Assembly: GCA_045588185.1 (NCBI GenBank)
Contig: JAZNDR010000057.1
Coordinates: 1-12,637 of the forward strand
Reading direction: 5' to 3'
Source of the DNA: Scatosoma sp045588185
GTDB taxonomy: Bacteria > Bacillota > Clostridia > Christensenellales > Borkfalkiaceae
Length of the DNA stretch: 12,637 nt
Translations under genes and position numbers: made by a program
Shown here: positions 1 to 6,756 of the stretch, piece after piece
Position numbering within the stretch: position 1 is the first letter of the stretch
Layout of the letters: each line of letters starts with the position of its first letter
The notes under the pieces: model-generated
Told to the model about the DNA's origin: nothing
Database searches by the model: none
What the model saw: only the letters and a program-made list of their open reading frames with translations

Positions 1-38
1 GCTTTCTTGCCGTCGGTAAATCTCTTGTAATCGCTCAT
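1..38 (-). CDS. Start of a small phage protein (partial, cut by left edge)
   Basis: Only the first 12 codons are visible, reading MSDYKRFTDGKK and continuing off the window. The ATG overlaps the stop codon of the preceding gene as ATGA, which implies translational coupling. A CGGAGGG sequence lies about 14 bases upstream, rather far but usable. Many small phage proteins of unknown function begin with a similar Tyr-Lys-Arg-Leu/Phe-Thr string, but that is only a resemblance and no function can be given. Confidence 0.55.
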   Translation of the reverse strand, partial: MSDYKRFTDGKK

Positions 39-589
39 ATTTTCACTTTGCCCTCCGTCAGTTCTTTGTAGAACGCGTCCACGCGGTTGATGGCAATATC
101 CACGCCTACTTGTTCGCTTACGCCGTAGCTTTCGCGGACGATATTTCTTGTCTTGTTCAACTCAACCATAATTTTGCGCGCGGTTTCTTCGGCTCCCAGT
201 TTCTTCGCCGCCTCGATTTTTTCCGCTACTTCGCATACAAATTTGCGGTGTTCTTCCGTTTCGGAGGCAAGCTCCGCGCTCAACTGTTCCACACGCCACT
301 CTAAATGTTCGATAGTACGGTCTTTGCCTAAAAGCTCGGTGCTACAATTTAAGCAAATGGCGATAAGTTCCTCTTTGTTTGCGCCGTAGCCTTTACCTAC
401 CAGCGCGGAGGCAATCGAACGCGCCACAACGTCATTGCCGACGTAATCGAAAATCACGCCTGCCATCTTATCGACGGTCTTTTTACGCTCCTCTATCCAT
501 TTCGCGTGCTGTTCTTTCCACTTCTCAAAGCCTGTGAGGTATTCCTTTGTGAAATCGTCCATAGATTGCTTTTTATTTTCGTCCGCCAT
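35..589 (-). CDS. Hypothetical phage protein with coiled-coil segment
   Basis: A 184-residue soluble protein that I do not recognise. It is strongly charged. Residues about 5-45 are rich in Lys and Glu, and residues about 90-145 (around RTIEHLEWRVEQLSAELASE) look like a continuous helix or coiled coil. There is no signal peptide or membrane segment. The ATG is preceded by GGAGGCG 10-11 bases upstream, inside the end of the preceding gene, with which it overlaps by 17 bp. Its stop overlaps the next start as ATGA. Position late in the early operon suggests an accessory DNA-metabolism or structural-helper role, but this is inference from context only. Confidence 0.8.
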   Translation of the reverse strand: MADENKKQSMDDFTKEYLTGFEKWKEQHAKWIEERKKTVDKMAGVIFDYVGNDVVARSIASALVGKGYGANKEELIAICLNCSTELLGKDRTIEHLEWRVEQLSAELASETEEHRKFVCEVAEKIEAAKKLGAEETARKIMVELNKTRNIVRESYGVSEQVGVDIAINRVDAFYKELTEGKVKI

Positions 590-797
590 TGCTTTCTATC
601 GCCTCCATTCTACCTGCTTTTAGAATCCTAATACGCAAATTGCGCGCAACCTTGCAAACGCCTTTGTATGTAATGCGGCAATCCTGTTTTTTCGGGCAAA
701 TAGCGCACGGGTTGGATTGCACCGCGTCCAACGCTTGATTGACGGTTTCTACTACCTCCTGCGCCGTTAAAGGCTTAATCTTCCTTTCGTTTTCCAC
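573..797 (-). CDS. Small phage protein with four-cysteine cluster
   Basis: A 74-residue protein starting at GTG, preceded by GGGAGG with good spacing. Residues 31-48 hold the pattern Cys-x2-Cys-x5-Cys-x7-Cys, which could bind zinc or an iron-sulfur cluster. The N-terminal 28 residues look helical and the tail is basic (KVARNLRIRILKAGR), consistent with nucleic-acid contact. The gene overlaps the upstream gene by 23 bp and the downstream one by 17 bp. I do not recognise the family. Metal binding is inferred only from cysteine spacing. Confidence 0.7.
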   Translation of the reverse strand: MENERKIKPLTAQEVVETVNQALDAVQSNPCAICPKKQDCRITYKGVCKVARNLRIRILKAGRMEAIESNGGRK

Positions 798-963
798 TTT
801 CTTCCTCCCTGTATATCTCTAACACGGTTTTGCTCCTGTTTCCCACCTTTATTGTCGCTTTCCTTACGGTGTAGCCGTTATCAACGAGGACTGCCGCCAT
901 TGCGCGTTTATCAGCGTCGAGCCTTATTTCCAGCCTGTATGGCTCTATCTTCTTGTTTTCCAC
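775..963 (-). CDS. Small hypothetical phage protein
   Basis: A 62-residue protein with a GTG start one base after the stop of the clamp-like gene. A GGGGAGG ribosome-binding site lies 6 bases upstream, which decides the start. The centre (residues about 9-50) alternates hydrophobic and charged residues and could form a small alpha/beta fold. The C-terminus is highly charged (EEESGKRKED). It has no cysteine cluster, membrane segment or recognised motif. It is supported as a gene by its ribosome-binding site and its fit in the operon rather than by homology. Confidence 0.65.
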   Translation of the reverse strand: MENKKIEPYRLEIRLDADKRAMAAVLVDNGYTVRKATIKVGNRSKTVLEIYREEESGKRKED

Positions 964-964
964 G

Positions 965-1570
965 TCAGTCCTCCCCTGCCATACGAATCGGCAAAATCAA
1001 CTGTTCGTTTGTGATGGTGTTGCCCTTTGCTGAAAGGATAAACGCAAGCGTCTTTTCTTCCGACGTTTTAATCGCCGTCGTATGTTGCCTGCCATCTAAT
1101 CGCCCCAACGCCTTACAAGCCTGCGCGATATAATACCCGTTCCCGTAGTTCGTCCTATCCTGCGCCTTGCGGTTGTCGGCGTAGATTTTTTCCATATCGG
1201 GAAAATCCACGTCGGGCTGTTTGAACGCATAACGCAATTTGCCGTACACCGTTATAAATTCCACCCACGCCGTCTTTCCGTCGTATTCGATTACAACGTC
1301 GCTCGGCGCACCGCCCAGCGGTTTATACGGGAAAGGTCGGATATAGCAGGTAAAGCAGTCCGTGTTTTCCTGTTCGTGCTCCGTCCTGCCGGCACGAAAG
1401 CCGTCAAGCGCGGTAAACACAACCGATTTTTCTTTTACTGCAACCTGTATATAGCGCAAAACTGGACGGGAATCGCTTTTATCTACGCAATGTTTTACGC
1501 CCTCCACCAGTTCCTTAAATACCTCGTCGTTAATCTTACAAGTCTTAATTACGTTTTCCTGCGTTCCCAT
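965..1570 (-). CDS. Short DnaN-like sliding clamp (phage)
   Basis: A 201-residue protein resembling the beta sliding clamp of DNA polymerase III, which encircles DNA and tethers the polymerase. Clamp-like signatures appear in order: SRPVLRYIQV (34-43, compare the RPVLTGV stretch), TALDGFRA (53-60, compare TDGYRLA), FPDMEKIY (123-130, compare FPDY) and the C-terminal LILPIRM (191-197, compare the LILPVRL end of DnaN). Bacterial clamps have three domains and about 370 residues. This one has room for about two, nearer the size of phage T4 gp45. ATG start with GGAGG 9 bases upstream, overlapping the preceding gene by 26 bp. The neighbours are replication and recombination genes, which fits. The fold call rests on motif resemblance alone. 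Confidence 0.7.
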   Translation of the reverse strand: MGTQENVIKTCKINDEVFKELVEGVKHCVDKSDSRPVLRYIQVAVKEKSVVFTALDGFRAGRTEHEQENTDCFTCYIRPFPYKPLGGAPSDVVIEYDGKTAWVEFITVYGKLRYAFKQPDVDFPDMEKIYADNRKAQDRTNYGNGYYIAQACKALGRLDGRQHTTAIKTSEEKTLAFILSAKGNTITNEQLILPIRMAGED

Positions 1571-1805
1571 TGTTTTGCGCCTCCTCGCCCAGTTTTATCA
1601 TTTTTTCAATCGCCTTAAAATCAACTGCGTTTTTCATTTCTTCAATGGTCGCAAGCGTCATTCGGCTTATTTCTTTTTCGTCTTTGCCAAACAGTAAACC
1701 TCTCGGCAATACTGTTGTGTTTCTTACAGCGACAAAAAGCAAACACTTTGTTTTCGTCAGTTCGCTTTTCAACGCCGTTACTTCGTCAATTTGATTTCCA
1801 GCCAT
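1545..1805 (-). CDS. Small hypothetical phage protein
   Basis: An 86-residue protein, mostly helical in appearance. A short Leu/Lys-rich N-terminal helix (residues about 5-22) is followed by a hydrophobic stretch (CLLFVAVRN, too short to span a membrane) and a helical C-terminal half (about 45-75). The ATG has an AACGGAGG ribosome-binding site and lies between the DUF4373 gene and the clamp-like gene. The 3' end overlaps the clamp start by 26 bp. Family not recognised. Co-location with a clamp and a replication protein suggests a replication accessory role, but nothing in the sequence proves it. Confidence 0.75.
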   Translation of the reverse strand: MAGNQIDEVTALKSELTKTKCLLFVAVRNTTVLPRGLLFGKDEKEISRMTLATIEEMKNAVDFKAIEKMIKLGEEAQNNGNAGKRN

Positions 1806-1826
1806 AATATCCTCCGTTGGCGTTTG

Positions 1827-2576
1827 TTATTTCGTGTCCATAAGTGCCGCATTATACAGCGCGGCAATCATATAATTGGTCTTGTTTTTGATTTTTCCTT
1901 GTGCGTACCGCTTTTCCACGTCGCGGACGGCGGTATCAAGATTTTGGATAGAGCCGTGCACCTTTATATGTCGTCCGATTACCTGTAAAACGCGGAAAAC
2001 AGGGATATTCTTGCGGTTTATCGCCACGTAATCCTTGTCGCGCAATTCTTCCACTATCGCCTTAAAAAGCAACCTATAATCACAAATCGTGTGCCCGTCT
2101 AATATCTCGTCAATGTCTGTTTTTTCGATAAAATCCTCGAACGCGATTTCAATGGAATCGATATAGAATTGCTTTGCCTGTTCGGGGTCGTCGGGGGTGT
2201 CCTCTTTGTCAAGTTGAATTTCGGGGATAGGCTTGTTGTCGTCGCCCTGCCAGCGTGATTCCGCCGCCTGCTTGCGCTTTTCGGAAATTTCCTCGCGCTT
2301 TTTAAGGTTGTCGATTACACGCTCCGAATACACACACCCCTTTTTCACTTGAAACATACCGTAGTTATACAGGATTGCTTTTAGCATATCCTCGTCCGCC
2401 CTCAAATCGTAGGCTATCGGCGCAATATCCGTTTCCTTTATACTTCCACCCTGCTCGTGCAGGATTTCCACGATACACCAGTATAAGCCGTAGCCCTCTA
2501 ACCCAAAATCCTTGCGAACGTCGCGCAGGTGGTCGCGTGAATGGTAATCGTGGGAAAAATAATCTTTTTTTGCCAT
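1827..2576 (-). CDS. DUF4373 (Lin1244/Lin1753-like) phage replication protein
   Basis: A 249-residue protein whose N-terminal ~110 residues match the Lin1244/Lin1753-type domain (DUF4373). The opening KDYFSHDYHSRD and the following FGLEGYGLYWCIVEILHE are typical of that family. These proteins occur in phage replication regions of Bacillota and are thought to act as DnaD-like replication initiators or helicase-loader partners, with a winged-helix N-terminus. The middle (about 95-135) is charged and flexible (KKREEISEKRKQAAESRW). The C-terminal half (about 140-249) is helical and less familiar. The ATG is preceded by AACGGAGG 5-6 bases upstream. It follows the rusA gene by 12 bp. A helicase or primase might lie beyond the left edge. 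Exact biochemical role is inferred. Confidence 0.82.
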   Translation of the reverse strand: MAKKDYFSHDYHSRDHLRDVRKDFGLEGYGLYWCIVEILHEQGGSIKETDIAPIAYDLRADEDMLKAILYNYGMFQVKKGCVYSERVIDNLKKREEISEKRKQAAESRWQGDDNKPIPEIQLDKEDTPDDPEQAKQFYIDSIEIAFEDFIEKTDIDEILDGHTICDYRLLFKAIVEELRDKDYVAINRKNIPVFRVLQVIGRHIKVHGSIQNLDTAVRDVEKRYAQGKIKNKTNYMIAALYNAALMDTK

Positions 2577-2588
2577 AATAGCCTCCGT

Positions 2589-3011
2589 TTATCCGCTAAA
2601 CTCGTTGATTTCAATAACCAGTTTCGGCTCGTCGCTGTAAACCTTTTCAGCAACTACCCGTATAACCTGCGTGTCGTCGTGGTAGGCGACGCTGTTTAGA
2701 GCGTCGCACACTACCTTGACAACGTTATCAATGTCGGGTTTTGTTTGAGGTCGGATATTTCCGTCTAACGCTTGCACGTGCTTTTTTTTGGAAAAACTTT
2801 TCGGGATAGCGTGATGGGCGATTATGTAAACCGTTACGGGCTTTTCCCAAAACGGCGTTTTCCCACCGTTTAAGGCTTGCCGAAATGAAAGGATAATACG
2901 GTTTTCATAACTCACGGTTTCTTCGGGGGTGTATGCCCTTGCAAAACCGCCAAACGTGCTTACTTTCGCCCTTTGCTTTCCTTGCGGTTTTCCCAGTACC
3001 TCAAACCGCAT
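2589..3011 (-). CDS. rusA: RusA-family Holliday junction resolvase
   Basis: A 140-residue endonuclease that resolves Holliday junctions made during phage recombination and replication. The RusA signature is clear: KPDIDN at 91-96 supplies two of the metal-binding aspartates, CDALN follows at 102-106, and YHDDTQV at 110-116 supplies the further acidic pair. Length is close to the usual ~120-140. The start is set at the ATG ending at 3011. A TTG two codons earlier lies hard against the GGAGGG ribosome-binding site, leaving no spacer, whereas the ATG has a normal 6-base gap. It begins just after the stop of the preceding recombination gene. It probably acts with the annealing protein and YqaJ exonuclease encoded upstream. 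Confidence 0.92.
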   Translation of the reverse strand: MRFEVLGKPQGKQRAKVSTFGGFARAYTPEETVSYENRIILSFRQALNGGKTPFWEKPVTVYIIAHHAIPKSFSKKKHVQALDGNIRPQTKPDIDNVVKVVCDALNSVAYHDDTQVIRVVAEKVYSDEPKLVIEINEFSG

Positions 3012-3013
3012 AA

Positions 3014-4096
3014 TCAACCCTCCGTTGTGCCTGCTTGACTGCCGAAAAATTCGCTTTCGTCAAATTCTTCGGGCACCGCCTCGCCCTCTTTGAGTGCAGT
3101 TTTCTTACTGTCGGATTTCTTCGCCGTTCCGCCCTGCACGTTTTGAATCGTGTTTTTAATCGCGTCGTAATCAACGGCAGGGATATTCTTAATTTCGCCT
3201 ACTTCGTAGCCCAACGCCAGCAACGCGTCCACGCGCGCTTGATTTGTGCCTACAAGCCCCGTCAATTCGTCGATTTGTGCCTTTGTGATGGTTTTTACAA
3301 GCCCGTCAACAAGTGCCTGTTTCGTCGTTTCGCCGTCCTTTAATGCGTTATAATACTTAATCGCAAGACGCAGGTGCCCGTTATTCCAGTTGGAGCATTT
3401 TTCGCCGATAATGCGTTCCAGTAAAATCGCGTCGATTTCAAAATCTTTGAACGCCTCTTTGCAATTTGCGATACGGTCAGCAAGTCCTTTGCCCTCCGCC
3501 GCAAGCGTTTCCCTGCATTTTTCCAGCGCGAAGTCCACAAGGTCGCGCGGTATAACTCTTTCAAGACAAGCACGCATATTTCGCGCGCCGTAGTTCATTA
3601 CGATTTCGCGTATATCTCTATCGTCCGTAACGCGCTTTTTGCCTTGTTTCGTGTCGCGGAAATGCGGTACCGTGAATTTACGCGCCATACGGATATTGTT
3701 TTCAAAATCCCAAGCGTAAGCCTCGCCCTCCGAATAGCCGTCGTAACGTTGGATTTCGTTTACGCCAAATTCGATATTGCCGTAGCATTGCGCGATTACT
3801 TCCATAAGGCGAACGCTGGCACCCGATATTGTTTCCCCACCGCGAGGGAAACTATATTCCGCCGCCAACGCAAGACGTTGACGGGAACAGTTGCGCTCCA
3901 CGCTTGCCTCTACGAGCGTATAATCACGAGGGAAACGCTTTGCCGTTACCATTGCAATTTCCATTTGCTTTGCCTCTTTCTCTACCGCCATCAAGCCGAC
4001 GGCACCCATATTTGCCTGCGGTGCTACGGGCGGTTGGTACATATCTTGTACGGGGGTGGTTTGGGGTTTCTTTGCTAAACTGTTATTTACTGCCAT
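3014..4096 (-). CDS. Putative phage recombination / single-strand annealing protein
   Basis: A 360-residue protein of a family recurrent in phages and, as far as I recall, usually left as hypothetical. The conserved core is residues about 40-200, with landmarks AKRFPRD (52-58), FPRGGETISGASVRLMEVIA (83-102), YAWDFENNIR (127-136), and RDIREIVMNYGARNMRACLE (160-179). Residues about 268-320 (TKAQIDELTGLV, then LLALGYEVGEIKNIP) resemble a C-terminal domain seen on some phage recombination proteins. The tail is acidic (EEFDESEFF), like tails that contact partner proteins. It sits between a DUF1351/YqaJ pair and rusA, the place normally held by RecT, Erf or Rad52-like annealing proteins, so annealing activity is inferred from position. 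ATG start with AGGAGG at good spacing. Confidence 0.65.
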   Translation of the reverse strand: MAVNNSLAKKPQTTPVQDMYQPPVAPQANMGAVGLMAVEKEAKQMEIAMVTAKRFPRDYTLVEASVERNCSRQRLALAAEYSFPRGGETISGASVRLMEVIAQCYGNIEFGVNEIQRYDGYSEGEAYAWDFENNIRMARKFTVPHFRDTKQGKKRVTDDRDIREIVMNYGARNMRACLERVIPRDLVDFALEKCRETLAAEGKGLADRIANCKEAFKDFEIDAILLERIIGEKCSNWNNGHLRLAIKYYNALKDGETTKQALVDGLVKTITKAQIDELTGLVGTNQARVDALLALGYEVGEIKNIPAVDYDAIKNTIQNVQGGTAKKSDSKKTALKEGEAVPEEFDESEFFGSQAGTTEG

Positions 4097-4114
4097 TGTT
4101 TTATCCTCCTGTTT

Positions 4115-4933
4115 TTATATTTTTTCGTAATGGTAGTTGTTGTCTTGCAAGAACGCGGAAAGCACTTTTAATTGCTCTTTCGTTCCTGTTACCTTGAACG
4201 AAACGCTGTACTGTTTCGCCTCGCCGTCGGAAACGGGCGTAGGAGCCGTTTTTTCTTCTTCGACGGGGATTTTCCTTTCCGTTGCCTGCGCGTCCAAAAT
4301 GCGCTGTTTTTCGGCTTTCTTTCTCTCGTGCGTCGTCAACGTGGTTGCAAGGTTAAGGGTTTCAAAGTAAAGTGCTTTTAATTCGATTTCGTCGTCGCTT
4401 TTAAGCGTTTCAATCGTTGCGATTTCCGACTGGATTTTTTCGAGCACCGCGTCCATTTCCTTTTTAACCGCCGTCATACTCTTGCTGGCGTTAAGCCATT
4501 CCTTTTGGTGGATTCGTTCATACGGGATAAACTGCACCAACGTTTCGGGGAAGATTTCGGCGTAATACGCTTTTATTTCTTCCAGTTTTTCCTCTTGACG
4601 TTTCTCGTCGTAGAGTTTTACCTGCGCGTCGATTTCCACGCTTACAGCGTTTACTTCGGCGATTACCTCGTTTACTTCCGCCGTGAATTTATCAAGCGGA
4701 ACCATATAAACTTTCTTAACGCGCTTACGCTCGTTATCCAACGCCTGTGCAAACTTGTTGAGGGTTGCCCTATCCGCCTTTGCTGATACGATAGAGGATT
4801 CGTCGTAAACGCGCCCCCTGTAATCCGCAAGACGGGCTTTTACTTCCGCCAACAATTCCGCGTTATTCCACGCAATCAATTTCGGTACAAGTTCCTCAAC
4901 GGGCGTACTCAAAATAAGTTCCATTTGTGCCAT
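4115..4933 (-). CDS. DUF1351 family phage protein
   Basis: A 272-residue protein matching DUF1351, a family found in Bacillota phages next to recombinase and exonuclease genes. The diagnostic part is residues about 25-120: ELLAEVKARLADYRG, then SAKADRATLNKFAQALDNER, then a long helix ending near YDEKRQEEKLEEIKAYY. The protein is mostly charged helix, probably coiled coil, with a variable C-terminal domain (about 235-272) following a flexible Pro/Thr/Glu linker. No catalytic motif is visible. The function is unknown; recombination-module accessory is the contextual guess. ATG start with CGGAGG about 10 bases upstream; a second ATG three codons in is less well spaced. Confidence 0.87.
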   Translation of the reverse strand: MAQMELILSTPVEELVPKLIAWNNAELLAEVKARLADYRGRVYDESSIVSAKADRATLNKFAQALDNERKRVKKVYMVPLDKFTAEVNEVIAEVNAVSVEIDAQVKLYDEKRQEEKLEEIKAYYAEIFPETLVQFIPYERIHQKEWLNASKSMTAVKKEMDAVLEKIQSEIATIETLKSDDEIELKALYFETLNLATTLTTHERKKAEKQRILDAQATERKIPVEEEKTAPTPVSDGEAKQYSVSFKVTGTKEQLKVLSAFLQDNNYHYEKI

Positions 4934-4968
4934 AATATTTGTCCTCCGATTTTTAATTTATTTGCTTT

Positions 4969-5631
4969 TTAGATATTGGGGAGCGCAAGCGGTGGTCTTT
5001 CCCTGCGTTGCACATATCCCCAAAATTCGTGCTCCGCCTCGTCCAAGATTTTCAAATCTTCCGCCACCCTTTCGTCGTCCGCACGTAGCGTTATACGCCG
5101 CGTCCTTGTTGCCACTTCGCCGTCTTTGTCAATCCATCTAAATTCGGGATTTATAACTACAAACTTCCAGCCAGTAGAAAGTAGTTGGTGTAAAAGTTGC
5201 ACGTAGTATTGGTCGGGTAATTTGTCGCGCCACTTTTCCCAAGTCAGCGAGGAATCCGCCAAAACCGTCTTATCCTCGTGTATTCCGCGCTCGCCTGTCC
5301 GTATGTCGGTCAGTTCCGCGTCCAAACTTGCGAACTGAAAACCGTTTCGGAAATATACGACGTTTTTATCCACTCGCACCTTGTACCTGTCCTTGTATTG
5401 CAACTTGAACAGGGCTATAAGGTGCTTTTCGGCAAACTGCCCGTATGCTACGCGTTCGGGGTTGCTAACTTCTTTGCGCTGTCGTAGCCCCACTTTTTCC
5501 TCCCACAATTCTTGATTTGTTTTCCAGTTAGACAAACCGAGAATTGCCGCCGCGTCGCTCGCGCCTATGCCTCTTGTCCGCAACGCCAGCCATTCGGGGG
5601 AGCCGTGCCGTGATTTCACTTTTTCGTACAT
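4969..5631 (-). CDS. YqaJ-family viral recombinase / exonuclease
   Basis: A 220-residue nuclease of the YqaJ (lambda-exonuclease-like, PD-(D/E)xK) superfamily. These enzymes chew one strand of double-stranded DNA ends so that an annealing protein can pair the exposed strand. The motifs are all present: GSPEWLALRTRGIGASDAAA (10-29) with the family's conserved IGASD, the acidic FAEKHL (67-71, Glu68), LDAEL with Asp104, HEDKT with Glu119 and Lys121, and YYVQLLHQL (142-150) with Gln145. Start set at the ATG ending at 5631, which has AGGGGG 6 bases upstream and overlaps the previous gene by only 16 bp. The longer TTG start at 5670 would overlap by 55 bp. It works with the annealing-type protein two genes downstream. 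Confidence 0.92.
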   Translation of the reverse strand: MYEKVKSRHGSPEWLALRTRGIGASDAAAILGLSNWKTNQELWEEKVGLRQRKEVSNPERVAYGQFAEKHLIALFKLQYKDRYKVRVDKNVVYFRNGFQFASLDAELTDIRTGERGIHEDKTVLADSSLTWEKWRDKLPDQYYVQLLHQLLSTGWKFVVINPEFRWIDKDGEVATRTRRITLRADDERVAEDLKILDEAEHEFWGYVQRRERPPLALPNI

Positions 5632-5978
5632 TCTTGCCCCCTCGCACAACGCTCGTGATACTGTTTCCAAAGCTCCGCCGTCAGCGTTTCTTTTACCTGT
5701 TCGTAGTATTCGTTTGCGGTTTTTACCGCCTCGTCAATACCTACCGAATCCAGCATTTCACTTGCGATTCTCTTTACCTCCGCGTCGTAATCGTCGGTCG
5801 CCATTTGCTCGATATGAGCACGCAACCTGTAAATTTCCTTATCCTGCTTTTCAATGAAAGCCTGTTGACGCGCGTTATCTTTTGCCGTGTAATAGAATAT
5901 TACAAGCAGGGAAACGATAACTATTACCGCGATAATCAACATAACATTGTTGAATTTCAAAAGAGCCTCGTACCTCAT
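5616..5978 (-). CDS. Small membrane-anchored coiled-coil protein
   Basis: A 120-residue protein with one N-terminal transmembrane helix (about residues 12-30, VMLIIAVIVIVSLLVIFYY). It is followed by a charged helical region (about 32-60, around QQAFIEKQDKEIYRLRAHIE) and a second helical part to the end. The ATG overlaps the stop of the winged-helix gene as ATGA and has AGGAGG 6-7 bases upstream. Topology cannot be settled from sequence. A membrane protein inside a recombination operon is unexpected. It resembles Rz-type proteins in outline only, and lysis genes normally sit elsewhere. Family not recognised. Confidence 0.8.
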   Translation of the reverse strand: MRYEALLKFNNVMLIIAVIVIVSLLVIFYYTAKDNARQQAFIEKQDKEIYRLRAHIEQMATDDYDAEVKRIASEMLDSVGIDEAVKTANEYYEQVKETLTAELWKQYHERCARGQECTKK

Positions 5979-6235
5979 ACTGCCGCCTCCTGTATGTAAT
6001 ACTCTACAAAGTGAACGGTTTTTCCCGTTCGCCTGCTTATACGGGCTTTCTTAATTCGCCCGATTTGCCAGCCCGTATTTTCAAGTTCTTTGATACGAGC
6101 CCCTAACTGCGTAACACCAAGTTCGGTGTACGCCTCGAAAGTGGAAATACTGCCGTAATTTCGCATATACGCCAAAACTTCCTCTTTTTGCGTGGGCTTT
6201 TTCATAAGCCCCCCTGCTACACCACGTTTCGCCAT
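5975..6235 (-). CDS. Winged helix-turn-helix phage protein
   Basis: An 86-residue DNA-binding protein. Residues about 14-55 form a helix-turn-helix: QKEEVLAYMRNYGSISTFEA, then LGVTQLGARIKELENTG. The basic beta-wing follows (KKARISRRTGKTVHFVEYY). The pattern matches small helix-turn-helix proteins often found in early regions of Bacillota phages, whose roles are mostly undefined (regulatory or origin binding). The ATG at 6235 has AACGGAGG 8 bases upstream and is preferred. A second ATG at codon 11 also has a G-rich stretch before it and could be used. The stop overlaps the membrane-protein start as ATGA. Confidence 0.82.
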   Translation of the reverse strand: MAKRGVAGGLMKKPTQKEEVLAYMRNYGSISTFEAYTELGVTQLGARIKELENTGWQIGRIKKARISRRTGKTVHFVEYYIQEAAV

Positions 6236-6249
6236 TTGCTTATCCTCCG

Positions 6250-6537
6250 TTAATTTCTAAAATACGCGTTGATATATTTGCGGTTTTGGTAGCACGCTTT
6301 TATTGCCTCGTTACCATAAACAACTGTAACCTCAACGTCCGTCCATTCGTCCACATTTTCGTATTTTCCGACTTTGCAAGGGATATAATCGTCGCCACCG
6401 AAAAAGGTTAAAATGGTTTTTCTATCGGGCAATTTCAAATCAAACGCCACTTTGCATTGCGCTAAAAATTCCTTTGCGCTTTCCAAACTGTCAACCATAG
6501 GTTTTCCTGTTCTAACCTTAAACGAATTGAGTTTCAT
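6250..6537 (-). CDS. Hypothetical phage protein
   Basis: A 95-residue protein I do not recognise. The ATG ending at 6537 is the start, since AACGGAGG lies 5-6 bases upstream and it begins just after the ribbon-helix-helix gene; the frame stays open to a GTG at 6582, which would overlap that gene by 34 bp and has no comparable ribosome-binding site. The sequence alternates short helix (about 17-28) and strand-like segments (TILTFFGG, VEVTVVYG), suggesting a compact alpha/beta fold. There are two cysteines besides a third near the end, but no metal-site spacing. Function unknown; the operon position is between two predicted DNA-binding proteins. Confidence 0.72.
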   Translation of the reverse strand: MKLNSFKVRTGKPMVDSLESAKEFLAQCKVAFDLKLPDRKTILTFFGGDDYIPCKVGKYENVDEWTDVEVTVVYGNEAIKACYQNRKYINAYFRN

Positions 6538-6548
6538 AATTGCCTCCG

Positions 6549-6743
6549 TTAAACTGCTTTTTCTTTCTCGCGCTCTACCCACTCTTTAAGGGCTACGCGC
6601 ACCGCGTCGCTCGTATAAAAGCGGATTCCCAACTGTTCGGATTTCTTTTTTACGGTTTCCGCAACCTGTTCCGCCAACTCGTCGGGAATGTCCGCCCCAA
6701 GATAGGTGCAGTTTGCCTTGCGCTTGCCTTTGGTCTTTTCCAT
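6549..6743 (-). CDS. Ribbon-helix-helix (Arc/CopG-like) protein, first gene of phage operon
   Basis: A 64-residue protein with the layout of a ribbon-helix-helix DNA-binding protein. It has a basic N-terminus (KTKGKRKA), a strand (about 12-20), helix A (about 21-39, DELAEQVAETVKKKSEQLG) and helix B starting at TSDAVRVALKEWVERE (44-59). Such proteins bind DNA as dimers and often repress their own operon. It is the first gene after the murC terminator. ATG start with AGGAGG 6 bases upstream. A near-palindromic element sits 25-50 bp before the start and could be its operator or a terminator hairpin. The family call is from pattern only. Confidence 0.72.
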   Translation of the reverse strand: MEKTKGKRKANCTYLGADIPDELAEQVAETVKKKSEQLGIRFYTSDAVRVALKEWVEREKEKAV

Positions 6744-6756
6744 AGTTACCTCCTGT

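Noticed and set aside
3644..4078. Plus-strand open frame of 144 codons opposite the annealing-type gene
   Set aside because: Antisense to a coding region with strong motifs, no ribosome-binding site and no recognisable protein pattern.
5632..5670. Longer TTG start for the YqaJ gene
   Set aside because: It has no ribosome-binding site and increases overlap with the previous gene. The ATG at 5631 has AGGGGG at good spacing and matches the family's N-terminus.
5544..5999. Plus-strand open frame of 151 codons across the YqaJ and membrane-protein genes
   Set aside because: It crosses two well-supported minus-strand genes and lacks a start signal.
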